The notes beneath the pieces were generated by a model. The model worked only from the letters and a program-made list of their open reading frames with translations, had not been told where the DNA came from and ran no database searches. 64,000 nt of DNA, taken from IMG/VR virus record IMGVR_UViG_3300036826_000050, positions 1 through 64,000 of that record; one strand, written 5' to 3'. Position numbers and translations under genes: made by a program. Source of the stretch: a virus. Below, piece by piece: positions 30,993-36,984 of the stretch. Position 1 is the first letter of the stretch; every line of letters begins with the position of its first letter.

Positions 30993-31550
30993 TTAGCAGT
31001 TCGGCCAGGCGTCGTACGTGACGCGCGATGCTACCTGGTCCTGGATCCACTCAGGCGCATTTCCGTATGCGCCAGGGTCGCCTCCGTGCGCCACCCAGGT
31101 CCCATAGTCGAACTGATACTTGCCCCAGTACTGTCCACTGGGACTGACTACTTGCGGGTTCCCTCCCGACTCGCAGTCAGGGTTCACCATCGAGTTGCTA
31201 GACCCGCCATTGGCGACGGTCTGGTCGGTCCGCACCCCGGCAGGGGGCTGGGGCGGTGGGACGGCTTCGCTGTGAGAGTAGGCGGGCGACCTGAGCAGCT
31301 TGACTAGCTGCCGGTTGCTTCGTCGTATCTCAGAGCAGACCGCGTTGAACGTCACGCCCTTGAATCGGACGCCGTTCTTGCGGATGTTACGTCCCGGCGC
31401 TCTGGTCCCGAGCCGGTGCGCTACTTGACGGTAGTGCTTTGAGTACGACCGCTCCAACTTGCTTGGGCAGTCCGAGCGGTCGGCCATGGCCTCTGGGGCC
31501 GTGGCAAGCACCGCGAGCGACGCCAGCGGTACTAGCAATACATAACGCAT
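30993..31550 (-). CDS. Secreted Rpf-type transglycosylase
   Basis: This 185-residue protein has a signal peptide (RYVLLVPLASLAVLATAPEA, probable cleavage after AMA). The C-terminus is a resuscitation-promoting-factor-like lysozyme fold: PDCESGGNPQVVSPSGQYWG (catalytic Glu 127), KYQFDYGTWVAHGG, and a terminal DAWPNC. A proline-rich linker and a small Cys-containing N-domain precede it. These enzymes cut peptidoglycan glycan strands outside the cell and can wake dormant actinobacteria. Its place among early minus-strand genes, far from the lysis cassette, suggests a role other than lysis. Confidence 0.85.
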   Translation of the reverse strand: MRYVLLVPLASLAVLATAPEAMADRSDCPSKLERSYSKHYRQVAHRLGTRAPGRNIRKNGVRFKGVTFNAVCSEIRRSNRQLVKLLRSPAYSHSEAVPPPQPPAGVRTDQTVANGGSSNSMVNPDCESGGNPQVVSPSGQYWGKYQFDYGTWVAHGGDPGAYGNAPEWIQDQVASRVTYDAWPNC

Positions 31551-31658
31551 AAGCCTTGATCAGCACGCCTTGTCGGTACGTGACTTCCCCGAGCCGCCTC
31601 CCCAGCGGCAGCGCGCAGACCAGTAGCTCACCTCCTTGGGTTGTGGGTTGACGGGAAG

Positions 31659-31832
31659 TTAGCGGGAGCGAAACAAGTCTTTGACTAGGTCGTTCATCGC
31701 TCCGTGCGAGTCGTGATCGACTGGTATCCAGGCGCCATCGACCCGAGCGTACGTTGACTTGCCCTTGTCGTGCCAGATGACAAGATAGACGCGCCCTGCT
31801 TCTTCCTCGATATGCGCCTGAACCTCAATCAT
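31659..31832 (-). CDS. Hypothetical protein, 57 aa
   Basis: The start is ATG 31832, overlapping the previous gene by eight bases; the longer frame is a shadow. The product (MIEVQAHIEEEAGRVYLVIW at its start) is a small alpha/beta protein with no known family. Confidence 0.58.
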   Translation of the reverse strand: MIEVQAHIEEEAGRVYLVIWHDKGKSTYARVDGAWIPVDHDSHGAMNDLVKDLFRSR

Positions 31833-32076
31833 TCTCGGTCGTGTCGTGCGCGAGGCAATCATCCTCGGCCGCTTGGTGCGTGTCGCGGACGGGGCCGACC
31901 CAACCGCACTTGCAGTATGCTTGCCAATGGACAGGTCCACCGACCTTCTGGCGCTTGATCGGCTCGGCTCGATGGTAGTCGAACGGAACGCTCATGGCAG
32001 CCTCGATGTAATCGTGGATGGGGTTGTTTGGGTCCTGCAGCGCCAGTTGGACCTCCCAGTCCTTGTCCCAACTCAT
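31825..32076 (-). CDS. Hypothetical protein with CxC-type metal site, 83 aa
   Basis: The start is ATG 32076, overlapping the upstream stop. The C-terminal half contains YCKCGWVGPVRDTHQAAEDD followed by a Cys and His, a pattern resembling short zinc-binding actinobacterial proteins. Function unknown. Confidence 0.6.
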   Translation of the reverse strand: MSWDKDWEVQLALQDPNNPIHDYIEAAMSVPFDYHRAEPIKRQKVGGPVHWQAYCKCGWVGPVRDTHQAAEDDCLAHDTTEND

Positions 32077-32366
32077 GAGACGCGGGCGATGTTGACGTCG
32101 CCGTCGGGATTGACACTGATCATGACGCGACGCTCGCCGCCGAACAGCCCGGCAAGGAGCCAGACGATGAGCCAGAGGCCAAACGTCACGCAACTCAGCA
32201 GAAGGTGCAGGATGTGGTTGACAGGGCGACCGATGACTATGACAGCATCGTACTCGCTCTGGCTCTCGATCCGCGCGACCCAGCGCGTCACCTGGAATGA
32301 CGGAGCCGCCGTCATCTGCGCATAGACAGCGGCGGCGAGTCGCTGCTTGCGGATGTCAGGAGTCAT
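32073..32366 (-). CDS. Membrane protein, 97 aa
   Basis: Residues about 52-75 (ILHLLLSCVTFGLWLIVWLL) form a membrane hairpin or single span, followed by AGLFGGERRVMISV. This pattern is common in small actinobacterial and phage membrane proteins of unknown role. ATGA overlaps on both sides. Confidence 0.65.
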   Translation of the reverse strand: MTPDIRKQRLAAAVYAQMTAAPSFQVTRWVARIESQSEYDAVIVIGRPVNHILHLLLSCVTFGLWLIVWLLAGLFGGERRVMISVNPDGDVNIARVS

Positions 32367-32608
32367 CGTGCTACCCAGGCACCACGGATGAACGGTTCCT
32401 CATCGACCGCGCCGTCGGACTTGACTGCGTAGATCGCGCCGGTCGCACGCCACATGGCGATCTTGCGCTCGCCTTCCAGGTGGACCCAGACATCGACCAG
32501 GAGCCAGGGTGACGCGCGCTCGATCTTGAAGGTGACGGACTCGACGTCAAGGCGGACGAGCGCCTGGTGCAGCTGATTGAGCTCACGCTCAGACGGGTAT
32601 CGGATCAT
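32363..32608 (-). CDS. Hypothetical protein, 81 aa
   Basis: The start is ATG 32608 by overlap with the upstream stop. The protein is alpha/beta with WLLVDVWVHLEGERKIAMWR in the middle. No family was recognised. Confidence 0.6.
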   Translation of the reverse strand: MIRYPSERELNQLHQALVRLDVESVTFKIERASPWLLVDVWVHLEGERKIAMWRATGAIYAVKSDGAVDEEPFIRGAWVAR

Positions 32609-32829
32609 CCGATGCCCCGGTAGTAGTTGATCGTAGGGATCAGCGCCTCGACCTCGTGCATCAGCCACTCCTGGCTTGGGTTGCTGGGCTGCACGAGGCA
32701 GGACTCGATGTATCCCTCGGCGATGTCGCGGCTACTGACCTTGCGTTCCTCGACGGTGTCCATGTAGTCGCTGACGAACTGCGCGAGGTCGGCGTTGTAC
32801 GCGACGCCGTGGTGGGCATCTTCGCTCAT
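32605..32829 (-). CDS. Hypothetical protein, 74 aa
   Basis: This is a small helical acidic protein, coupled to both neighbours by four-base overlaps. No motif was recognised. Confidence 0.62.
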   Translation of the reverse strand: MSEDAHHGVAYNADLAQFVSDYMDTVEERKVSSRDIAEGYIESCLVQPSNPSQEWLMHEVEALIPTINYYRGIG

Positions 32830-33107
32830 GAGACCTTGACCTCCCCGTTCTTGACCTTGACGTTCGCGTACCAGCGGCGGTTCTGGTACGGGTCGGGACC
32901 GACGACCGACAACTCCCAGTCGGTCGAGTGCTCGGCGAGGCTGAGCAGATCGTCCAGCTCGATGAAGCCGGGGAGGAAGTCAGCGTGGACCATCGCCGTC
33001 TGGTCGAAGACGACGTTGCCCTTCTCGCGGACCGCCGCCTTGAGGGCTGCCTTGGTCAGCAGGCGCGTGCCTTCATTGGTCATCGCGCCGACGTTTACGT
33101 AGAGCAT
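32826..33107 (-). CDS. Hypothetical protein, 93 aa
   Basis: This is a soluble alpha/beta protein with the distinctive stretch GNVVFDQTAMVHADFLPGFI. No family was recognised. ATGA overlap with the following gene. Confidence 0.63.
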   Translation of the reverse strand: MLYVNVGAMTNEGTRLLTKAALKAAVREKGNVVFDQTAMVHADFLPGFIELDDLLSLAEHSTDWELSVVGPDPYQNRRWYANVKVKNGEVKVS

Positions 33108-33117
33108 TGTACTCCTT

Positions 33118-33279
33118 TCAGTCGTGGACGTAGGGTTGGGGAAGGCCGGTGTGCAGCAGGCAGCTCGGGCCGTACCAGGGCTGCCCGTTGAGGCGGACGC
33201 GCCCCGACCAGGAGCGCGCGTAGTACCAGGAGCTGACGGTCCAGCTGCCGTTGACTTCGAGTTCCCAGACCTCGGTCAT
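33118..33279 (-). CDS. Small Trp/Tyr-rich protein, 53 aa
   Basis: This short ORF starts at ATG 33279 in an ATGA overlap with the upstream stop. The product is rich in Trp and Tyr (WELEVNGSWTVSSWYYARSW), suggesting a small beta-sheet protein. Unknown function. Confidence 0.55.
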   Translation of the reverse strand: MTEVWELEVNGSWTVSSWYYARSWSGRVRLNGQPWYGPSCLLHTGLPQPYVHD

Positions 33280-33398
33280 CGGTGGAACATCCTCCACACG
33301 AGGTTGCGGACAAGCGCGACAGCGAGCGGCGCGCGTCTGTAAAAGACGCGCGTACCGATTCGCAGCGGGAGCGGGCGGAACAGAACGGGCCTAGTCAT
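33276..33398 (-). CDS. Small basic protein, 40 aa
   Basis: This short ORF overlaps both neighbours (8 and 4 bases). It has a hydrophobic, Arg-rich composition (LPLRIGTRVFYRRAPLAVAL) and may be membrane-associated. Confidence 0.48.
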   Translation of the reverse strand: MTRPVLFRPLPLRIGTRVFYRRAPLAVALVRNLVWRMFHR

Positions 33399-33672
33399 TG
33401 AAGACCCGGACGATGAAGCGGTTGTGGAACGTAGCCGCGATGGGCTGGTAGTCCCAGTGGGCGATCCCGTCCTCGCTGCGCTCGACGTGCTCCAGCGCGA
33501 TGACGAGTTCCTCTCCGGTTCGCTCGCTCACGAGCGTGTAGCCTTCGTCGCACGCGTCATCCCAGACGCGCGACGGGCGGGGCAGCGATGAGTCCTCGGC
33601 GACGAACAGGGACTTGTCGGGGACCCAAGTGAAGTGCTGGGTTCCGATTCGGGTTGGGGACAGTAGAGCCAT
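33391..33672 (-). CDS. Hypothetical protein, 93 aa
   Basis: This is a beta-rich soluble protein and the head gene of its operon. The ribosome site is in the short hairpin at 33681-33693. No family was recognised. Confidence 0.64.
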   Translation of the reverse strand: MALLSPTRIGTQHFTWVPDKSLFVAEDSSLPRPSRVWDDACDEGYTLVSERTGEELVIALEHVERSEDGIAHWDYQPIAATFHNRFIVRVFND

Positions 33673-33680
33673 CTTACTTT

Positions 33681-33693
33681 GACCTCCTAGGTC
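33681..33693 (-). promoter_or_regulatory. Start-associated hairpin holding the ribosome-binding site
   Basis: On the minus strand GACCT-AGG-AGGTC forms a five-base-pair stem with a three-base loop. The ribosome site TAGGAGG spans the loop and 3' arm, eight bases before ATG 33672. Confidence 0.6.
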
Positions 33694-33727
33694 GCTTGAG
33701 TTCAGCGGGCCGATCCCGCTCGCGCTA

Positions 33728-33739
33728 AGGGTAGCGCGT
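33728..33739 (-). promoter_or_regulatory. Promoter-like box AAACGCGCTACCCT
   Basis: On the minus strand TACCCT follows TTCAGCAGGAAACGCGC. It belongs to the CGCGCTAnnCT family, 56 bases before ATG 33672. The hexamer is the least -10-like of the group. Confidence 0.45.
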
Positions 33740-33779
33740 TTCCTGCTGAAGGCATACCCTGCTCGACGATGATGTCATG

Positions 33780-33902
33780 TCACCTTCGCTTCGTCATGAT
33801 TACGAGTAGCACGGCGACGATCATCAGGACAACGACGCCACAGAGGATCGCGATGATGAGCAGGTCGTGGAGCGTGAGCGAGTCTATGCTGGTTGATGTC
33901 AT
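33780..33902 (-). CDS. Small membrane protein, 40 aa
   Basis: The product has one strong membrane segment (LLIIAILCGVVVLMIVAVLL) and a basic end (MTKRR). ATG 33902 has no ribosome site but lies only nine bases after a TAGACT box, so its mRNA would be leaderless, which actinobacteria translate well. Confidence 0.58.
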   Translation of the reverse strand: MTSTSIDSLTLHDLLIIAILCGVVVLMIVAVLLVIMTKRR

Positions 33903-33910
33903 AGGCCGGT

Positions 33911-33939
33911 AGTCTACCGGCTGGTGTCAATCAAGTCGC
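33911..33939 (-). promoter_or_regulatory. Probable leaderless promoter
   Basis: On the minus strand GCGACT, a 17-base spacer and TAGACT are found directly before the 40-residue membrane gene. Similar -35 and -10 hexamers with the same spacing occur at 34532-34560 and 36610-36638. Confidence 0.5.
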
Positions 33940-34148
33940 TCGATATACATCGCCACATCGTCGTTGTAGTCCATGGCCTGACCGACGCCATCGATCCAAC
34001 CATCAATCACGGCCTTGTTGTCCTTGCCGTCCTCGCCTTGACAGGCAGGATCGTTGTCGGCTATGTCCTGGAGGAACTTAGCTAGCAGATTCAAGAAGCG
34101 TTGGTTCTTGCGAACCTTGCGATGTATCTTCCTCGCATACTTATCCAT
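33927..34148 (-). CDS. Hypothetical protein, 73 aa
   Basis: This is a helical protein with a basic N-terminus (KYARKIHRKVRKNQR) and an acidic C-terminus. Its stop codon region contains the promoter for the next gene. Unknown function. Confidence 0.6.
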   Translation of the reverse strand: MDKYARKIHRKVRKNQRFLNLLAKFLQDIADNDPACQGEDGKDNKAVIDGWIDGVGQAMDYNDDVAMYIERLD

Positions 34149-34525
34149 CAGTCCTCCGCCCTGAGGTATCGCTTTGCCTGGATATTGAGAATGATGCGCT
34201 GGCGCTGGAGGTTGTCCTCGACTGTCTGCTCCAATAGCTTCTCAAGTCTGCTGTTGAACCTCGTGCCCTTATCCTCATAGTCCTCTGCGGCATCTACCAG
34301 GAGATCGCAAGTGAACTCGACGAATGGTTTGTCGTACGGCAGGCGACCCTCCTTGTCGAGGTAGGCCGCTTTGTAGAAACCCAGGAGCATGATGAGCCTG
34401 TAGCGATCCAGCCTGTACTCGGCGGCGGGTGTGATGTGAGTGAGTGCCATCTTGAGCGCTCGCTGGATCGCTATGTTGGGAGCAAGTTTGCGGAACTCGA
34501 CTGTGGTGACAGGGTTCTGTGACAT
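34148..34525 (-). CDS. Hypothetical protein, 125 aa
   Basis: This is a helical protein with no recognised family. The start ATG 34525 lies six bases after a TAGAAT box and has no ribosome site, so a leaderless transcript is expected. Confidence 0.64.
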   Translation of the reverse strand: MSQNPVTTVEFRKLAPNIAIQRALKMALTHITPAAEYRLDRYRLIMLLGFYKAAYLDKEGRLPYDKPFVEFTCDLLVDAAEDYEDKGTRFNSRLEKLLEQTVEDNLQRQRIILNIQAKRYLRAED

Positions 34526-34531
34526 GAGTAG

Positions 34532-34560
34532 ATTCTACCGGACGAATCGTTGAGAGTCGA
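34532..34560 (-). promoter_or_regulatory. Probable leaderless promoter
   Basis: On the minus strand TCGACT, 17 bases, TAGAAT, and then ATG six bases later. The -35 matches TTGACA at four positions and the -10 matches TATAAT at four. Confidence 0.55.
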
Positions 34561-35086
34561 GTCTGAAGTGCCATCAGCGCTGCGACAGTCTTGGCAAGGG
34601 GCTGACAATATGACGAGTGATGACTGTTGGTGGACTCGCGTACGTCGGGGATGCGCGCGCGTATCCCCGCATCCCCGCGCGCGCGAGGGCTATTGTGCCC
34701 ATGGGAAGCAATTGACTCAGAACTGACTATGTCGTGATGGCTATACGCGCGCGGGGCTTTCCGAGCGGGGGTGTTGTCAGTAGGTCGCGAAGAAGTGAGT
34801 GGGAGCAGGAGAGGGGAGGGAACGAGGCGAGAGAGGTCGGGCATCGCGCTGGCGCGGATAGCTCCGCGCGAGACATCATGTTGTGGTGGTGTTGAAAGGC
34901 GGTGCTGCTTGATGTAGGCGCGGCGCTCGCGCGAGAGCGTGGCCGCGGAGCATTAGCTCTCAGGTGTGTTCCGTGGGCGCTCCGTGGCTGCGCGGGACTC
35001 TGGAAGGGGTAGGGTAGGGTCGGGTGCATCATGGGCTCTCGTGGGCGCGTATGGGTTGGTGGTTCGCAGATGTGAGTGCAGATGTG
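34561..35086. other. Long non-coding region between two minus-strand operons
   Basis: No ORF here looks coding: frames that stay open are Arg/Ser/Pro-rich reversals. The region contains runs of alternating cg (gcgcgcgtatccccgcatcccc near 34655), a purine-rich stretch (gggagcaggagaggggaggg near 34800), a palindrome-rich part near 34920-34945 and the third structured element at 34969-35046. It is the longest non-coding stretch besides 36540-36984. Confidence 0.6.
34969..35046. repeat. Intergenic structured element, copy 3
   Basis: This copy shares ctccgtggctgcgcgg (minus-strand loop CAGCCACGGAG), the run aaggggtagggtagggtcgg, and gcatcatgggctctcg with the copies at 18989-19080 and 23571-23668. 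It lies just beyond the strong terminator at 35087-35116. Confidence 0.58.
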
Positions 35087-35116
35087 AAAAGGCCCGGCAC
35101 TTTGGCCGGGCCTTTT
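35087..35116. terminator. Bidirectional intrinsic terminator
   Basis: aaaaggcccggc, loop actttg, gccgggcctttt: an eight-base-pair GC stem extended by four A-T pairs and flanked by A and T tracts on both sides. It lies four bases after the stop of the last gene of the 36539-to-35120 operon. Confidence 0.88.
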
Positions 35117-35119
35117 GCG

Positions 35120-35182
35120 CTACTTGCGGAGCTTGGGCAGCAGGAACAAGAGCGTGATGAACAGGAGGGTCGCGAGCGTCAT
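35120..35182 (-). CDS. Tiny hydrophobic peptide, 20 aa
   Basis: MTLATLLFITLLFLLPKLRK is a single membrane-spanning stretch with a basic end. Its ATG overlaps the previous stop (ATGA) and it ends just before the terminator, so it is likely to be translated. Function unknown. Confidence 0.5.
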   Translation of the reverse strand: MTLATLLFITLLFLLPKLRK

Positions 35183-35394
35183 CGCTGGTCGAGTAGGTCG
35201 ACAGCGGCAGCGAGGGTTGAGACGGTGGCGATCCTCTTGTCGATGATTCGGCCGGTCTCTGTCGCGCGGTAGACGGCCCACTCGATGTCGTTGTCTGTCT
35301 GGGACGGGGCGATCTGACCGATGCGGTCGTCGCCTTGGTAGACGTTGAGCGTGTCGTCGAACGCGACCGTCAGGGTAGGCGGGGACTGGATCAT
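35179..35394 (-). CDS. Hypothetical protein, 71 aa
   Basis: The start is ATG 35394, overlapping the upstream stop; the longer open frame is a shadow. The product (TLTVAFDDTLNVYQGDDRIG near its start) is a small beta-rich protein. Unknown function. Confidence 0.6.
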   Translation of the reverse strand: MIQSPPTLTVAFDDTLNVYQGDDRIGQIAPSQTDNDIEWAVYRATETGRIIDKRIATVSTLAAAVDLLDQR

Positions 35395-35561
35395 GAGACT
35401 GGGCCAGTCCACTTGTTGCCGCGGACCTTGCGGAGTGTCCTTCTGGGAGACAGGACGACACCGTTGGTGCGGTACGGCTCGGGCTTGCTGTACTCGGTGC
35501 GGCGGCTTTGCCCGTTGGGGTGTTGCGGGTTGAAGGGCTTGCGCCGCTGGGGGCGGGGCAT
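35391..35561 (-). CDS. Small basic protein, 56 aa
   Basis: The start is ATG 35561, sharing a base with the upstream TGA (TGATG). The composition is Arg/Pro/Asn-rich (MPRPQRRKPFNPQHPNGQSR) and probably flexible. No family was recognised. Confidence 0.56.
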   Translation of the reverse strand: MPRPQRRKPFNPQHPNGQSRRTEYSKPEPYRTNGVVLSPRRTLRKVRGNKWTGPVS

Positions 35562-35794
35562 CAGTTGACCTCCAGGTACTCGGCAACGATGTTCATGCCG
35601 GTTGTCGTCAGGGTTCCGCCGGGGCACTGGCCCGCGTCGGTTGCGGCGGCGATGGCGCCGCGCTGAACGCTGTTGAAGCGGTCGGGGTCGCCATCGACCT
35701 TGCGCCAGGCCTCCTGGAGCGCGTGGCCGAGGCGCGAGGCCGCCATGTCGCGGACGACCTCGCTGAGGGGTCGGAACTTGTCGTCGGGGGTCAT
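35561..35794 (-). CDS. Hypothetical protein, 77 aa
   Basis: The start is ATG 35794 with GAGGT upstream; the protein is helical (SEVVRDMAASRLGHALQEAW). It ends EVN, the same as the gene upstream, because both contain GAGGTCAACT before the stop, which also serves as a ribosome site for the next gene. No family was recognised. Confidence 0.6.
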   Translation of the reverse strand: MTPDDKFRPLSEVVRDMAASRLGHALQEAWRKVDGDPDRFNSVQRGAIAAATDAGQCPGGTLTTTGMNIVAEYLEVN

Positions 35795-35795
35795 G

Positions 35796-35945
35796 CTAGT
35801 TGACCTCAACGGTTGCGGTCTGCGGGACGAAGACGCCCCAGTACATGCCGACCGGGCGGACGCGGGCGGTGATGCCGTCGGCCTTGAGGCTCTGCTTGAG
35901 GAGCAGGGCGGACTGGCGGCGGGGGAACTTGACGAGCAGGGTCAT
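35796..35945 (-). CDS. Hypothetical protein, 49 aa
   Basis: The start is ATG 35945, eight bases after AAGGAGG, which lies in a start-associated hairpin. The product (MTLLVKFPRRQSALLLKQSL at its start) is a small alpha/beta protein. Unknown function. Confidence 0.6.
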   Translation of the reverse strand: MTLLVKFPRRQSALLLKQSLKADGITARVRPVGMYWGVFVPQTATVEVN

Positions 35946-35952
35946 TCGGGTT

Positions 35953-35965
35953 GCCTCCTTGAGGC
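35953..35965 (-). promoter_or_regulatory. Start-associated hairpin holding the ribosome-binding site
   Basis: On the minus strand GCCTC-AAG-GAGGC gives a five-base-pair stem; the ribosome site AAGGAGG is loop plus 3' arm. Its stem bases differ from those of the other four strong copies while pairing is kept. Confidence 0.58.
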
Positions 35966-35978
35966 GCTTGAGGGTTGA

Positions 35979-36052
35979 TCGGGGGTTCCCGATCCGTCAA
36001 CCTCGCGGGTTGGCGCGAGATTGGCGGATCGGGCGGGGCTTGCGCCCCGCCC
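35979..36052. terminator. Array of hairpins after the 36063 gene
   Basis: Three stems are adjacent. gggcggggc/gccccgccc (36031-36052) is perfect, with minus-strand loop GCAA. gatccg...cggatc (35991-36030) is a long imperfect stem that includes cctcgcg/cgcgag. A small tcggg/cccga stem lies at 35979-35992. The first follows the stop codon at 36063 and is probably a terminator; the others may be leader structures for the 49-residue gene. Confidence 0.65.
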
Positions 36053-36062
36053 TTTCCTTGGG

Positions 36063-36539
36063 CTAGGCCGCCTTCTTGGCGGCGCGGCGGGCGCGGGCCT
36101 TGGGGGCGGGCTTCGGCTTGGCCTCGGCCTTGGGCTCCGGCTTGACCTCCGCCTTGGCGGCGGGCTTGGCGCGGTAGACGCGGGACTCGGCCGGCATCTT
36201 GTCCGACTGGGCGCCGAGCATGCGGCACTTCGCCTCGCTGACCCCGAGCGCGTCCGCGATCGAGTACCAGGCCATGCCTCGCGCCCTCGCGAGGGCGATG
36301 GAGTCCGCGTCGAGCTTGACCGGCTCGACGAAGGCGTAGGGGCTGTCGACCCGGTCGCCCTTCTGGACCGGCGCGCGGTTCAGTTCGACCTGGTGGAGGT
36401 GCTTCGCGATGTGGGGCCGGAGGGTCGCGCCGTTGAAGCCGGTGGCCTCGATGACCTGGGCCCAGGACCCGCCGCCCTCGCGGATGCGGAGGGCCTTGAT
36501 GACGTCGTCCTTGCCGACGGTACGCTTGCTGCTAGACAT
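36063..36539 (-). CDS. DNA-binding-like protein with two helix-turn-helix units and basic tail (paralogue of 28004-28618)
   Basis: This 158-residue protein has two units, SWAQVIEATGFNGATLRPHI (about residues 25-44) and MAWYSIADALGVSEAKCR, followed by SRVYRA and a Lys/Ala/Pro-rich histone-H1-like tail. Unit order and sequence match the 204-residue gene at 28004-28618. It is the first minus-strand gene left of the divergent control region, with AAGGA eight bases before its ATG. A regulator of early/late expression or a DNA-packing protein are both possible. Confidence 0.72.
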   Translation of the reverse strand: MSSSKRTVGKDDVIKALRIREGGGSWAQVIEATGFNGATLRPHIAKHLHQVELNRAPVQKGDRVDSPYAFVEPVKLDADSIALARARGMAWYSIADALGVSEAKCRMLGAQSDKMPAESRVYRAKPAAKAEVKPEPKAEAKPKPAPKARARRAAKKAA

Positions 36540-36984
36540 GATACGTTCCTTCCGGTTGCGCCGTTCCCGGGCGCGCGGGGCAGGAGGGCCGTTCCCTCCT
36601 TACACCTCTATTATCGGCTCGCGGGCGGTGCGGGTCGATAGAACGAACGTCCGTCTTTGCTTGAGGGGTAAGATGTTTCCCGGGAAGCATTCCATCTGCC
36701 TGGAAGCCGGTGTGGGTGGGGATGCAACGCGCGAGTAGGCGCGCGGGTTGGCGAGCGCGCGTTGGTTCCGTCGCTGTGCTAGGGGGCCATGTCCATGGCA
36801 GCTGAGGGCGGGCCTGCAGGTAGAGTAGGGGTCGTGTGGTGGAGCACGTACGTGGGCGTAGATGTGTGTTGGACTGGATTCCAGTCCATCACCCCTGCAA
36901 TCCGGTGTAATGGCACACCGGATGGCGCCCGCACTCCCCTGCTCCGAAACTTGTTTCCCCTGGGGCATGATCGAAAAAGGTAAG
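36540..36984. promoter_or_regulatory. Divergent control region between early and late arms
   Basis: There is no convincing gene here. It contains a minus-strand promoter (36610-36638); two copies of ggtaagatgttt (36667-36678 and 36979-36990, the second covering the start of the 33-residue gene); a near-palindrome tttcccgggaa after the first; a perfect inverted repeat tggactgga-t-tccagtcca (36870-36888); and a perfect nine-base-arm hairpin atccggtgt/acaccggat with loop aatggc (36900-36923). The last two are good operator or riboregulator candidates for the late arm. A plus-strand promoter was not convincingly seen. Confidence 0.65.
36610..36638 (-). promoter_or_regulatory. Probable promoter for the 36063-36539 operon
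   Basis: On the minus strand TCGACC, a 17-base spacer and GATAAT (five of six matches to TATAAT), about 70 bases before ATG 36539. The -35 resembles those at 33934 and 34555. Confidence 0.58.

Noticed and set aside
34727-35032. Minus-strand frame of about 101 codons in the long non-coding region
   Set aside because: Its composition (Ser, Arg, Pro, His) is that of random GC-rich DNA, and it spans a repeated structured element.
36021-36641. Plus-strand open frame of 206 codons over the HTH gene
   Set aside because: It is the reverse shadow of the GC-rich minus-strand HTH gene, which has a ribosome site and a paralogue.
36673-36738. A 21-codon ORF after the first ggtaagatgttt repeat
   Set aside because: The start context equals that of the 33-residue gene, but the product has no hydrophobic or conserved feature and could be chance.
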